64,000 nucleotides of DNA from positions 186,001 to 250,000 of the forward strand of contig NZ_JAPIVT010000002.1 in assembly GCF_026239735.1 (NCBI RefSeq), given 5' to 3'. Position 1 is the stretch's first letter. Every line of letters starts with the position of its first letter. Source of the DNA: Pedobacter sp. MC2016-05 (GTDB lineage Bacteria; Bacteroidota; Bacteroidia; Sphingobacteriales; Sphingobacteriaceae). Below the pieces are notes generated by a model. It worked only from the letters and a program-made list of their open reading frames with translations, ran no database searches and was not told the DNA's origin. This document shows positions 46,220 to 55,648 of this stretch, one piece after another. The position numbers were made by a program, and so were the translations under genes.

Positions 46220-47992
46220 ATGTTAAAACTCCCCAAAGTAGCTTGCAGCTACATCGCTATTTTACTTTGCTGTATTTGTCAACAGTCGGAGGCTCAAACA
46301 AAGGTTAGCCCAATGAAAGCGGCATTGCCAATACCGATGATCCCTTCACCAGGTCAATTCGATAGTTTGCCGATGGGCGACTGGAATTCATTTGCGGAGG
46401 TCAAACTTGGTGTACCCATTTTTCCAGGCCCATTCAAGCCTACCTGGGAATCCATAGAGGCAAATTACCCAGGTACTCCAGCTTGGCTAAGAGATGCTAA
46501 ATTTGGAATATGGGTTCATTTTGGGCCACAGGCTTCGGGTGCAAGCGGCGATTGGTACGCCAGAAAGATGTATACCCCAGGAACGCCAGCCTACAAAAAC
46601 CATCTGGAAAAAAATGGTCATCCTTCAGAATTTGGCTATAAGGAAATCCTCCGCGACTGGAATCCCACACAACTTGATCCTGCTAAACTTGCGAAGATAT
46701 ACAAGGACGCTGGAGCCAGGTTCCTGATGATCCAAGGGGTGCACCACGACAACTATGACCTTTGGAACTCACGTTACCAGCCTTGGAATTCGGTCAATAT
46801 CGGACCCAAACGCGATCTGCTCGGAGAATGGGCAAAAGCCTGCGTAGCGAACAATATTCGCTACGGGATTACATTCCATCATGAATATACTTGGTGGTGG
46901 TGGCAGACTGCATTTGGAAGTGATACCACAGGAGTCAAAAAAGGAATTCCGTATGATGGAAGCCTGAGGCTTGCAGACGGTAAGGGAAAATGGTGGGAAG
47001 GTTATGACCCCCGGATGTTATACGGTATTGATTTGCGTGAATATAAAGGCGTCGCAGAAAAATCACACAGTCCATGGTCTCCCCCATCACCAGGGATTTT
47101 TAGCAGACACCTCGATTATGCCAAATGGTATGCCAACAATTGGGCATTACGTATGATGGATGTTGTAGAAAACTATAACCCTGACTTTATCTATACAGAC
47201 GGCACTGTACAGGGACCATTTACAGGTAATGGCACCGGTACTGGTTATAAAGCTGATGCCATGCAGAGCGTGATTGCCGATTACTATAACCGGACGCTAA
47301 AACATCGTGGAAAGGTCAATACCTTCAGCATTGTGAAATTTCGAGATAAGACCAATGGTACGGTCACTACAGAAGAATTTGCCATTCCTGATAAGATCAA
47401 AACCGATCAAGCGTGGATAGCCGAAGCTCCAGTTGGAGACTGGTATTATGCACCAGACTTTACCTACGATTCGGGAATGATGATCAGATATGTCACTGAG
47501 GCAATCGCTAGAGATGGCAATGCGGCGCTTTGCATTTCCCTACTTCCTGATGGATCTCTGGATGAGGGTAGCTTAAAGATGCTAAAAGAGGTAGGTGTAT
47601 GGATGCGTCGAAATGGAGAAGCCGTTTACGGAAGCCATGCCTGGAAAATTCCAGGAGAAGGGGAATTGATAAAAGGAAAATTGAAAATGCTTCCTGGTGG
47701 AGCATTAAGGCGCAAACATGCCGACTTTAAGTTCGGAGAACAGGATTTCAGGTTTACAGTAGGTAAAAATGGTGCTCTATATGTTTTCAGTATGATGGTC
47801 CCTGAAACAGGAGATAAACTAAAGATTAAATCACTTGGTAGTAATGAATCCTACCTTGGGAAAACAATAAAAAAAATAAGTATGCTTGGCTATAAAGGTA
47901 AGTTGCAGTGGAAACAGCAGGCTGATGGGCTAATTGTTACTTGTCCTCCTATGATGCCATATGGAACCTCGGTCGTGTTTAAAATTGAATAA
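46220..47992 (+). CDS. GH29 alpha-L-fucosidase-like enzyme
   Basis: 590-residue exported enzyme of family GH29, which removes terminal alpha-L-fucose. Signal peptide ends near QSEAQ. The barrel shows AKFGIWVHFGPQASGASGDW, RFLMIQGVHHDNYDLWNSRY, YGITFHHEYTWWWWQ and the nucleophile segment NPDFIYTDGTVQG. The C-terminal beta-domain has RNGEAVYGSHAWKIPGEGEL. The start ATG at 46220 gives a good signal peptide. It is transcribed towards the minus-strand hemicellulose locus and could help it by removing fucose, as needed for fucosylated xyloglucan. Confidence 0.9.
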   Translation: MLKLPKVACSYIAILLCCICQQSEAQTKVSPMKAALPIPMIPSPGQFDSLPMGDWNSFAEVKLGVPIFPGPFKPTWESIEANYPGTPAWLRDAKFGIWVHFGPQASGASGDWYARKMYTPGTPAYKNHLEKNGHPSEFGYKEILRDWNPTQLDPAKLAKIYKDAGARFLMIQGVHHDNYDLWNSRYQPWNSVNIGPKRDLLGEWAKACVANNIRYGITFHHEYTWWWWQTAFGSDTTGVKKGIPYDGSLRLADGKGKWWEGYDPRMLYGIDLREYKGVAEKSHSPWSPPSPGIFSRHLDYAKWYANNWALRMMDVVENYNPDFIYTDGTVQGPFTGNGTGTGYKADAMQSVIADYYNRTLKHRGKVNTFSIVKFRDKTNGTVTTEEFAIPDKIKTDQAWIAEAPVGDWYYAPDFTYDSGMMIRYVTEAIARDGNAALCISLLPDGSLDEGSLKMLKEVGVWMRRNGEAVYGSHAWKIPGEGELIKGKLKMLPGGALRRKHADFKFGEQDFRFTVGKNGALYVFSMMVPETGDKLKIKSLGSNESYLGKTIKKISMLGYKGKLQWKQQADGLIVTCPPMMPYGTSVVFKIE

Positions 47993-48764
47993 CCAACAAA
48001 GTTATAATTCAAACTGAATTTTTACTATTGCTCATACCCTCGCTACAAACCGTTTAATAAGATGTATGGGTCTTTTAGAATTACCAATTTAATTTTTCTT
48101 TATCCGGCCCATTTTAGCATGTTGAATGTAGAAACTCATGTAAGCGTTGATAAAACTGCTTACATGAGAATTGATATTGCGCTGAGGCTTGAAGTTACAG
48201 GCTCAATTTGCTGTTGTTCATCCAATCTGGTCAAAATCTTAAGGCAGGCCTGAAATAAAAAAAAGGAGCGTTAAAGATACAGGAAGCTCCCTTCCGTTTT
48301 CTTTCTCCAGATGTCTTTCATCAGCTTTCCATTTACAAAAAATAGGAATAAAACAAGTGCTAGCATTTTTTTTACTATAGCTTTTCAGGGTTCATAGTAC
48401 TTATTGATGCTTTTCTGGTAGAATTTAGCAATTACTTCTGGAGATGATTTAAACGTTCAATTTGATCAAGCATACAAATAAATTCTAAAATTTAGAGAAC
48501 TATGAGGTAGTAAGATTTATTCTTTTTGGAAAATTAATTTCCAACTACTAACAGATCTCTTCTCATTGAATATCTTAAATACACCAAGAATCTTGTATTT
48601 CTCAGAATGTATTTATCGAAAGAATCAGCCTAGTAGAAATGTTGCTCATCAAACCATTCAGATAAATTGGTAGATGGCGTCAAGATGCAGAGGCTAAATT
48701 TTGTTTGGCTTCGCTTGTGGAAAGATGATGAGGTCTTTAGTAAAAGGTATTATTCCCTTTGACG
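47993..48764. other. 772-base gap between convergent genes
   Basis: No convincing gene. It holds an 11-bp inverted repeat (48135-48168). On the minus strand around 48280-48370 there is a short open frame (MLALVLFLFFVNGKLMKDIW and about 11 more residues) that could be a relic or a small membrane peptide. The rest is AT-rich sequence without recognised features. Confidence 0.4.
48135..48168. repeat. perfect 11-bp inverted repeat
   Basis: CTCATGTAAGC (48135-48145) and GCTTACATGAG (48158-48168) with a 12-base spacer. It lies between the convergent GH29 and GH43 genes. No T run follows on either strand, so it does not look like an intrinsic terminator. It may be a protein-binding site or a relic of a mobile element. 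Confidence 0.6.
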
Positions 48765-49733
48765 TTATTTTTCCTTTTTTACGCCCTCACTTGTCATAAT
48801 TACTCGTTTCATGGTTCCATCGCTATTGTAATTCAAATAGTCTATGCAAACTGATCTTCTAAAACTTCCGCCATCTTCATTTATAGTACCGTTGTGGTAT
48901 ACAAAATATGATTTTCCTTTAAAATCAATAATAGCCTGATGGTTGGTATTTGAATTTCCAGCAACTTCATTCAAAATACCTTTGTATTGCCATGGTCCTG
49001 TTACCTTTTTGCTCATGGCATACACGATCTTTTCTGGAAAACCGGATGCATAGGAAAGATAATACCAGTTCTTACGCTTATGAATCCAGGGTGCCTCCGT
49101 AAAATTTGGTATATCAACTCGCTGTATAGGGCCATCCAATTCAATCATATTCTTTTTCAGCTTGGCGTAATAACATTTCTGATTTCCCCAGAATAAATAT
49201 GCCTGACCATCATCATCAATTAATACTGTCGGATCGATATCGTCCCAGCTGATTTTAACATCGGTGGTCATGTCGTTTGTAATCAATGCTTTTCCTATTG
49301 CATCCTTAAATGGTCCACGAGGGTTATCCGCCACAGCTACTCCAATGGATTTTCCGGAAATTGTTCCATGTTGGATGGCCACATACCAATAAAATTTTCC
49401 ATCTCGTTGAATCACTTGTGAAGCCCATGCATCATCTTTTGCCCAGGCAAAATCGTTTACATTGAGTGGCGATTGATGTTCTTTCCAATTTACCATATCC
49501 GCTGAAGAATAAAGCAACCAATCATGCATTTCATATCGTTCCTTGCCTTTTGGCGCTACATCATGGCCGGTGTATAAATAAACTGAATCACCATAAACAT
49601 ACGCTGCGGGATCGGCGGTATATTTATCGGTAATAATCGGATTGCCTTTTGAAGCAATGATTTTTTCCTGAGCCCTTGTGCTTAATTGCATCGCGGAAAG
49701 CATCAGGATTGATAAACTGATTTTCTTCAACAT
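48765..49733 (-). CDS. GH43 glycoside hydrolase (arabinofuranosidase/xylosidase type)
   Basis: 322-residue exported single-domain beta-propeller enzyme. Signal peptide ends at STRAQE. GH43 triad: Asp in KYTADPAAYVYGD, Asp in WDDIDPTVLIDDDGQAYLFW, Glu in NFTEAPWIHKRKNWYYLSYA. It probably removes alpha-L-arabinofuranose or beta-xylose. It is the last intact gene of the third SusC/SusD locus and begins four bases after the end of the composite pseudogene. Confidence 0.92.
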   Translation of the reverse strand: MLKKISLSILMLSAMQLSTRAQEKIIASKGNPIITDKYTADPAAYVYGDSVYLYTGHDVAPKGKERYEMHDWLLYSSADMVNWKEHQSPLNVNDFAWAKDDAWASQVIQRDGKFYWYVAIQHGTISGKSIGVAVADNPRGPFKDAIGKALITNDMTTDVKISWDDIDPTVLIDDDGQAYLFWGNQKCYYAKLKKNMIELDGPIQRVDIPNFTEAPWIHKRKNWYYLSYASGFPEKIVYAMSKKVTGPWQYKGILNEVAGNSNTNHQAIIDFKGKSYFVYHNGTINEDGGSFRRSVCIDYLNYNSDGTMKRVIMTSEGVKKEK

Positions 49734-49736
49734 TAT

Positions 49737-50849
49737 TTATTGTATTAATAATTTTTCAAGTTCTTTTTGTTTGATGGTTTGGATTGTTCCATACCTTAAA
49801 CCTTTGGGAAGCGTAATTTTTTCGGACACATCGGTCCAGTTTTTTAAATCTGATGATTGCATTGCACCATATTTATGGTCGCGGTATTTGTCAAAATAAA
49901 CCAGCCATTGATTGTTTAGTTTTACCGTAGTTGGGCTTTATGCCGAATATTTCCCAGTAATCGGATCTCTAGCCTTTGAACAGGGGCCAATCAATTGATC
50001 GGCGTAAGCAACCTTAATGTTCTTTTCCGAAGGTTCAGGGGTTTCGTCTTTCAAAACATGATAAATTTTCCATTATCCTTTATAATCGACGCATCTATTA
50101 CATTGAAACCAGGATCATAATGTAGTTTGATATTTGAATAAGTTTCAAAATCCTTTGTAATTACAAAGTAAATACCGTGATTGTAGCCACCTTCCGTTGC
50201 CGATGAAGTTTGAGGAAATTTTCCAGTAATGTTTAATCTGCTGTCATGTTTCCACCACAGCCCCAGCTTTCATTGCTCACACCCCAGAATGCTACCCTCC
50301 ACGGCTTTTCCATGCCATTTTGTTTACGAATTTCCGTCATCGGACTTAACCCCATCGAAATTTAAATACTCCACCCATTTGGCCATTTCTTCAACGGTTC
50401 CACTGCCTACATTTCCAGCAATATAAGGTTCGCAATTAAGCATTTCACAAAGTTCCAAAAACTCATGGGTACCAAAGCTATTGTCTTCGGTTACCCCGCC
50501 CCAATTGGTATTGACCATTTTCGGGCGTTCGTTTCTTGGCCCGATTCCATCTCTCCAGTGGTATTCATCTGCAAAACAACCTCCTGGCCAACGTAAATTA
50601 GGCACATTTAATCCTTTTTAAAGCCTCTACTATATCCAACCTGATTCTGCCCTTATTTGGGATGGTAGAATTTTCGTCAACCCAAAACCCATCATAAATA
50701 CATCGGCCCAAATGTTCTGAAAAATGTCCGTAAATGTGTTTGCTCACCACCTGATTGCTGACCGGCTTAATCGTTAACAAAGTTTCACTTTGTCCATTTG
50801 CAAAAATGCTGATGCAAAGCATTACCGCTGAAAAGATTAGTTTCTTCAT
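49737..50849 (-). pseudogene. composite GH51/GH43 pseudogene
   Basis: Two enzyme fragments joined. The first (50849 to about 50222) is the N-terminal part of a GH51 arabinofuranosidase: signal peptide, VVSKHIYGHFSEHLGRCIYD, a frameshift near 50600, [20 protein letters not shown], a second frameshift near 50330, then [19 protein letters not shown]. The second fragment begins at once (about 50222 to 49737) and is the C-terminal part of a GH43 enzyme: SATEGGYNHGIYFVITKDFE, a stop after DNGKFIMF, and a final LEKLLIQ. The middle of both genes is lost. A deletion between two adjacent GH genes followed by decay is the simplest account. Confidence 0.85.
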
Positions 50850-50860
50850 TTTTGGTGTAT

Positions 50861-52846
50861 TTAGTTAAATGGGATTTTAATCAAGTTAAAAGAATATGGC
50901 TTCAGAGTGGCGTTTAATTTTCTGCCCTTTAAGTAAATAGATGAAGTTTTCGGACTTAATGCTTCCGGATTTTCAAAAGAATTTAATTGTTTGAGATTTT
51001 CACTAACCAGTTCATCAATCGTTCCTTTGCTTTTCAATCGTGTTTCTCCTTGTAGATCGAAATCCAAGTTCTGGCTTTGATCAGAATTATTGGCTATTTT
51101 GATAATTAATTCTTTTTTGCCCTTATCCAGTACGGATGATGCAAAAAGCCCGTCCTGACCAATGATATTCTTTTCATCCAGGGTTATGGAAACTACATCC
51201 GTTCCTTTGTTAGTGGAAAACAATTTTTGCACGTAATAATCCGGAGTTCCGTAAGATTGCAAATTATCAACCCAAATCAAATCAGGTGCCCATTGCCAGC
51301 CATCAATATGGGCGAAAAGCGGAGCGTAAGATGCCATTTGAACCACATCTGCATTGCGTTCAAGACCTGTCATTAGTGATGCCGATGCCAGTGCACTTTG
51401 CCAGTTATTGCGTTCACTACCAATTATTTTCTTATCGGCGTGAACCGCGTATTCCCCAACAAAAACTTTAGTTTCATTTCTAGGGTAGTTATCATACCTG
51501 CCAGCATTTTTTAAAAACCAGTCTGCTGGGCGGTAATAATGTTCATCAATAAAATCGGCTTTATTTTCGCGGAGCGAGGTGTTCAATAAATTGAAACGAT
51601 CTCCTTCCGGATCAGTTCCAGAGCTGTTGATTAGTTTGAAATCAGGATATTTTGCTTTTATTGCCTTGGTGAAAATGGCTAAACGTTCGAGGTACTGAGG
51701 TCCCCAGTTTTCATTCCCAACGCCCATCATTTTTAAATTAAATGGTTTTGGATGACCAAGATCAGCTCTTTTCCTGCCCCATTTCGTTGTGACCTCGCCG
51801 TTTGCAAATTCAATTAAATCGAGTGCATCCTGAACATAAGGGTCAAGTTCATCCAAGGATGCCACCTCGCCAGTGTTAAACTGACAAGCCATTCCGCAAT
51901 TTAAAATCGGTAAAGCGTCAGAACCAATATCTTCGGCCAGCTGAAAATATTCAAAAAATCCGAGTCCGAAACTTTGATAATAATCAGGTGCGGGGCGATG
52001 AGCAAATTCAGTATTCCAGCGATTGATTAGCATCTTTCGCTCTTCAATCGGGCCGATTGTATGTTTCCACTGATAGCGATTAGCTAAATCTGTTCCTTCT
52101 ACGATGCAGCCGCCAGGGAAACGGATAAATCCAGGTTTCATATCGGCTAAAAGCTGCACCATATCTGCCCTTAACCCTTGTTTACGGTTTTTCCAAGTAT
52201 CGCCAGGAAATAGCGAAATCATATCTAAATCAATGCTACCTTTTCCCTGAAAATTAATTGAAAATTTTGCTCTTGGATTGGTTTCTCTAGCGAGAAAACT
52301 TACTGACTGCTTTTTCCAGTCACTACCTGATTGATCTGGAGTAAATACCCCCTGACCAATGATTTTTTTATTCGAATCTTTTAAAAGCAATACCATTTTC
52401 ACGCCGGGTTGCAACTGGCGGTATAGGACTGAAAAGTCGTAGCGCATGCCTTTTTTCACCCCAATGCCTTTAAAACCTTCATTGATCAATTCAAAATCAT
52501 CACTCATTTTTTTTATTTGAAGATATCGAGGATTGGCCGCATTTTCCGCTTCACGATTAACCACCAAAACTTCCCCTTCCTGTGGCCTACTCCTTAAAAT
52601 CGACCATCCCATCAAGGGTTTTGCGAACTCAAAAGATCTGTTTTTGATCAGCTCAGCATAAATTCCGCCATCGGCCCCGAAGTTGATATCCTCAAAAAAG
52701 ACACCCCACATGTTTGGCTGAACCCTCGCAATAGGATCATCAAACTTAATTTTAATAAGTTTTGGGGCTTGTGCATTTGCTGAAATGGCAAAAAAGGCCG
52801 TCAAACATGCTATTAATATACTTTTTGCGACAGAATTTAATCTCAT
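50861..52846 (-). CDS. GH51 alpha-L-arabinofuranosidase with CBM-like insert
   Basis: 661 residues from the ATG at 52846. Signal peptide (ending ANAQA), an early catalytic-barrel strand (WGVFFEDINFGADGGIYAEL), a carbohydrate-binding-like beta-sandwich (about 75-205), the barrel with GFIRFPGGCIVEGTDLANRY, acid/base Glu in MGVGNENWGPQYL and nucleophile Glu in VFVGEYAVHAD, and a C-terminal beta-domain. GH51 enzymes release alpha-L-arabinofuranose from arabinan, arabinoxylan or arabinosylated xyloglucan. Intact, in contrast to the broken GH51 gene that follows 11 bases later. It is not a close copy of that gene. Confidence 0.93.
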   Translation of the reverse strand: MRLNSVAKSILIACLTAFFAISANAQAPKLIKIKFDDPIARVQPNMWGVFFEDINFGADGGIYAELIKNRSFEFAKPLMGWSILRSRPQEGEVLVVNREAENAANPRYLQIKKMSDDFELINEGFKGIGVKKGMRYDFSVLYRQLQPGVKMVLLLKDSNKKIIGQGVFTPDQSGSDWKKQSVSFLARETNPRAKFSINFQGKGSIDLDMISLFPGDTWKNRKQGLRADMVQLLADMKPGFIRFPGGCIVEGTDLANRYQWKHTIGPIEERKMLINRWNTEFAHRPAPDYYQSFGLGFFEYFQLAEDIGSDALPILNCGMACQFNTGEVASLDELDPYVQDALDLIEFANGEVTTKWGRKRADLGHPKPFNLKMMGVGNENWGPQYLERLAIFTKAIKAKYPDFKLINSSGTDPEGDRFNLLNTSLRENKADFIDEHYYRPADWFLKNAGRYDNYPRNETKVFVGEYAVHADKKIIGSERNNWQSALASASLMTGLERNADVVQMASYAPLFAHIDGWQWAPDLIWVDNLQSYGTPDYYVQKLFSTNKGTDVVSITLDEKNIIGQDGLFASSVLDKGKKELIIKIANNSDQSQNLDFDLQGETRLKSKGTIDELVSENLKQLNSFENPEALSPKTSSIYLKGRKLNATLKPYSFNLIKIPFN

Positions 52847-52974
52847 AGTTAAAGTATTTTGTTTTGGTATCATTATAGAGCTAAAATTTTGAGTTGATAA
52901 ACAATGCTAGTAAGTCTTTTTTGCTTAAAGTTAATATTTCTCCAAATGGACAAGGCTTAAGGTCATTTAAAACT

Positions 52975-55506
52975 TTATTTACCTTTGCTACGCATAGAAA
53001 CTTGAATGCTCTGTCCAGAGTAAGTAACAGTTTTCTTATCTATTGAATGATCTGAAGGCTTATTAACATGTCCTACCAGTCTAATATTAAACAATTGATT
53101 TCGGGTCATATCAGCAAAGCTACCTTCCCTAGTTCCGATGTTGAGTACTTTCGTTTTCTCACTCCATCTCAATGTTATGGTAGAAGATTTTCCTTTCTCA
53201 TAATTATAATTGTCTCCCTCATCCTGATAAATAGTAAAAGAAGCATCCTTACCGGAATAAATCCTAATTTCAATTGGTGCATGAGGTAGTTCAGATGAAT
53301 ATTGTTGAGCGACACCAAGGGGGACAATAGAGCCTTCCTTAACAAATACTGGGATTTTATCAATTGGCGCATTTGCACTGACCGTTTGTCCCCCTTTATA
53401 GGATTTACCAGTATAAAAGTCATACCAAATATGATCTTTAGGTAAATAAACCATTCTGCTTTTTGTTCGGTTAACCTCTTTATTCCCTGGATCGAAATAC
53501 ATTGCAGTGGTTACAGGGCATGCCATAAATGAAGGTCCAAACATAAACTGGTCTTTAATATCATATACCGAAACATCCTTTCTAAAATCAAAAACAAGTG
53601 GGCGTGTCATTGTATAATTTTCATTGGAAACCATTGCAGCAACCGAATAAGTATATGGTAATAACTGGTATCTCAGGTTGATCTGAGTAATAATGCTTTT
53701 GTAAAATGGATCGTTAACATCGCCAAACTTCCAGGGTTCCCGGGCAAAGTCGGTACCATGGCTTCTCATCATTGGCAACCAAGTGGCGAATTGCAAGGTC
53801 CTCACGTAAAACTCCCGGTAACCGGCATCTAAAGTTCCTTTGTCAAAATCTCCTTTCCAAAACCACTGCGATTTTGTTTTGACAAAAAATGCACCGGCAT
53901 CAATGGTCCAGTAAGGGTTACCTGTAGCCATGTAGTTTAAGCCTGAGGGGATCCATTTGGCAAAATCGGCCCATGTTGCCTTGGTATCTCCATTCCAAAT
54001 AAATGTTCCGTAACGATGAATACCGGCAAAGCCAGACCGTGTCAGGTTTAAAACCCTCTTTTTATCTGTGTCTAACCGCTGGTTTTCATAGATGCCACGA
54101 GCGTGATTGAGTGAGAACAAATTAGCCCTCAAAGGGCCGAGAAGTTCATTTAAACCAGCAGAATTAAGATCATACCTGGCTTTTGGATTCTGCGCAATAT
54201 CATTCGCTTTGTCATTCCAATCACCGTCTACAGGCTCAGAGGAGTCGCACCACCATGCATCAACTCCATTTGAGAACAGATTTTTGTTGACGTAATCGCT
54301 CCAATACATTTTTCTGGCCATAGGGTTAAAAGCGTCGTATACCGATCTGCCAAGTACAAAGTTTTTAGCACCCATTTCTACGGTCTCATTTCCAGCAACA
54401 TTTGGCCAGATTGAGAGCATGAACTTGGCATGTTTATCATGAATGCCCCGAATCATCTTCTTGGGATCAGGATAAAATTTTTCATCGAATTTTTTGTGTC
54501 CCCATAAACCATTAGACCAGTAGTTCCAGTCCTGAACAATCACATCAAGCGGAATTTTATTGGAACGAAAGCGTGTAACCACGCTGTCAATCTCATAGGA
54601 ATTGGTATATCTTTCCTTTGACTGAATATAACCAAACGCATATCTTGGTGCAAGCTGAACCTTACCTGTAAGGTTACGGTAATGCCCCACAACCTGATCC
54701 AATTCTGGCCCATACATAAAATAGTAATCGAGTTGATTTACCGCATCAAGTTGAACTTTTTTATCAGGCGACTGGTCTGAGAACACCATTGTAGAGCCCA
54801 CATCGAAAAGCAAGCCATAGCCTTGAGAACTCATCAGCACAGGTACACTTTTTTTCAGGTTATGCTGGTAAAGATACTGGGTTTTGCCACGAAGATTCAG
54901 ATCGCCTTCCTCATGCGATCCAAGTCCATACAAGGCCTCACCTTTTTGCCATTGAAATCTGGATATCATTTTCCATGCCTCTCCGACTTTCGCTTTAGAG
55001 CCAACCTGGGCAATAACCAAATCTCCATTGGCTGTTTTTTCAACTTTGTTCTTACTATCATCGAAACCAACTTTTTCAATATTGATTTTTTCAGCTGAGC
55101 GAGGATTTAAAGGAGATTCTTCTAAAATTACTCTTCCATCCTTTTGAAAATAGCTTATAGCTCCATTTGATTTATTGATTTTTACATTTAATCTTTCAGA
55201 ATTCAGGCTAAAATAATCTGTATGCTGAGAAAAAACAAAGGCTATCCTCTGTTCTTGGTGAGGAATACAGATTTCAGTTTCATTGCTTTTAAAATTATTT
55301 TTGGGAACATATTGTATGCGCAATACTTGAGGATTCACAAAAGTTACCCTTAATTTTTCATCACCTCTTGTAAAAAGAGCACCTGTTTGCACCTTTCTTC
55401 CCTGAAATGTCGCTCCACCTACATCTACAGGTGACACAGCTTGGCTATGAGCTAATTTGAAAGTGGTACATAAACTAATTAGTATCAATAAAAATTTTGT
55501 CTGCAT
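52975..55506 (-). CDS. GH31 alpha-glycosidase, alpha-xylosidase type
   Basis: 843-residue exported GH31 enzyme. Signal peptide MQTKFLLILISLCTTFKLAH. N-terminal beta-sandwich with KGEALYGLGSHEEGDLNLRG, barrel with LDVIVQDWNYWSNGLWG, catalytic nucleophile Asp in NGVDAWWCDSSEPVDGDW, acid/base region NGDTKATWADF, and a C-terminal domain with YQDEGDNYNYEKG. The WCDSSEP type of active site is common in alpha-xylosidases that act on xyloglucan oligosaccharides. First enzyme after SusD in this locus. The xylosidase call is inferred from context as well as sequence. Confidence 0.9.
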   Translation of the reverse strand: MQTKFLLILISLCTTFKLAHSQAVSPVDVGGATFQGRKVQTGALFTRGDEKLRVTFVNPQVLRIQYVPKNNFKSNETEICIPHQEQRIAFVFSQHTDYFSLNSERLNVKINKSNGAISYFQKDGRVILEESPLNPRSAEKINIEKVGFDDSKNKVEKTANGDLVIAQVGSKAKVGEAWKMISRFQWQKGEALYGLGSHEEGDLNLRGKTQYLYQHNLKKSVPVLMSSQGYGLLFDVGSTMVFSDQSPDKKVQLDAVNQLDYYFMYGPELDQVVGHYRNLTGKVQLAPRYAFGYIQSKERYTNSYEIDSVVTRFRSNKIPLDVIVQDWNYWSNGLWGHKKFDEKFYPDPKKMIRGIHDKHAKFMLSIWPNVAGNETVEMGAKNFVLGRSVYDAFNPMARKMYWSDYVNKNLFSNGVDAWWCDSSEPVDGDWNDKANDIAQNPKARYDLNSAGLNELLGPLRANLFSLNHARGIYENQRLDTDKKRVLNLTRSGFAGIHRYGTFIWNGDTKATWADFAKWIPSGLNYMATGNPYWTIDAGAFFVKTKSQWFWKGDFDKGTLDAGYREFYVRTLQFATWLPMMRSHGTDFAREPWKFGDVNDPFYKSIITQINLRYQLLPYTYSVAAMVSNENYTMTRPLVFDFRKDVSVYDIKDQFMFGPSFMACPVTTAMYFDPGNKEVNRTKSRMVYLPKDHIWYDFYTGKSYKGGQTVSANAPIDKIPVFVKEGSIVPLGVAQQYSSELPHAPIEIRIYSGKDASFTIYQDEGDNYNYEKGKSSTITLRWSEKTKVLNIGTREGSFADMTRNQLFNIRLVGHVNKPSDHSIDKKTVTYSGQSIQVSMRSKGK

Positions 55507-55648
55507 GTTTTTCTAGATTCGTAGCTGAATATTCTCTAAAAGGCTTTTAAATGTAAATAGGCTGTTGCTGCAATTACTAATATTACAATGAATTTCTTTT
55601 AATCGATGAACAAGCAGAAGTTATCAAAACCCTGCTTGTTCATCATCA

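Noticed and set aside
48765..50849. Possibility that the composite GH51/GH43 region is one functional fusion enzyme
   Set aside because: Two frameshifts, internal stops and loss of both catalytic middles exclude a working product.
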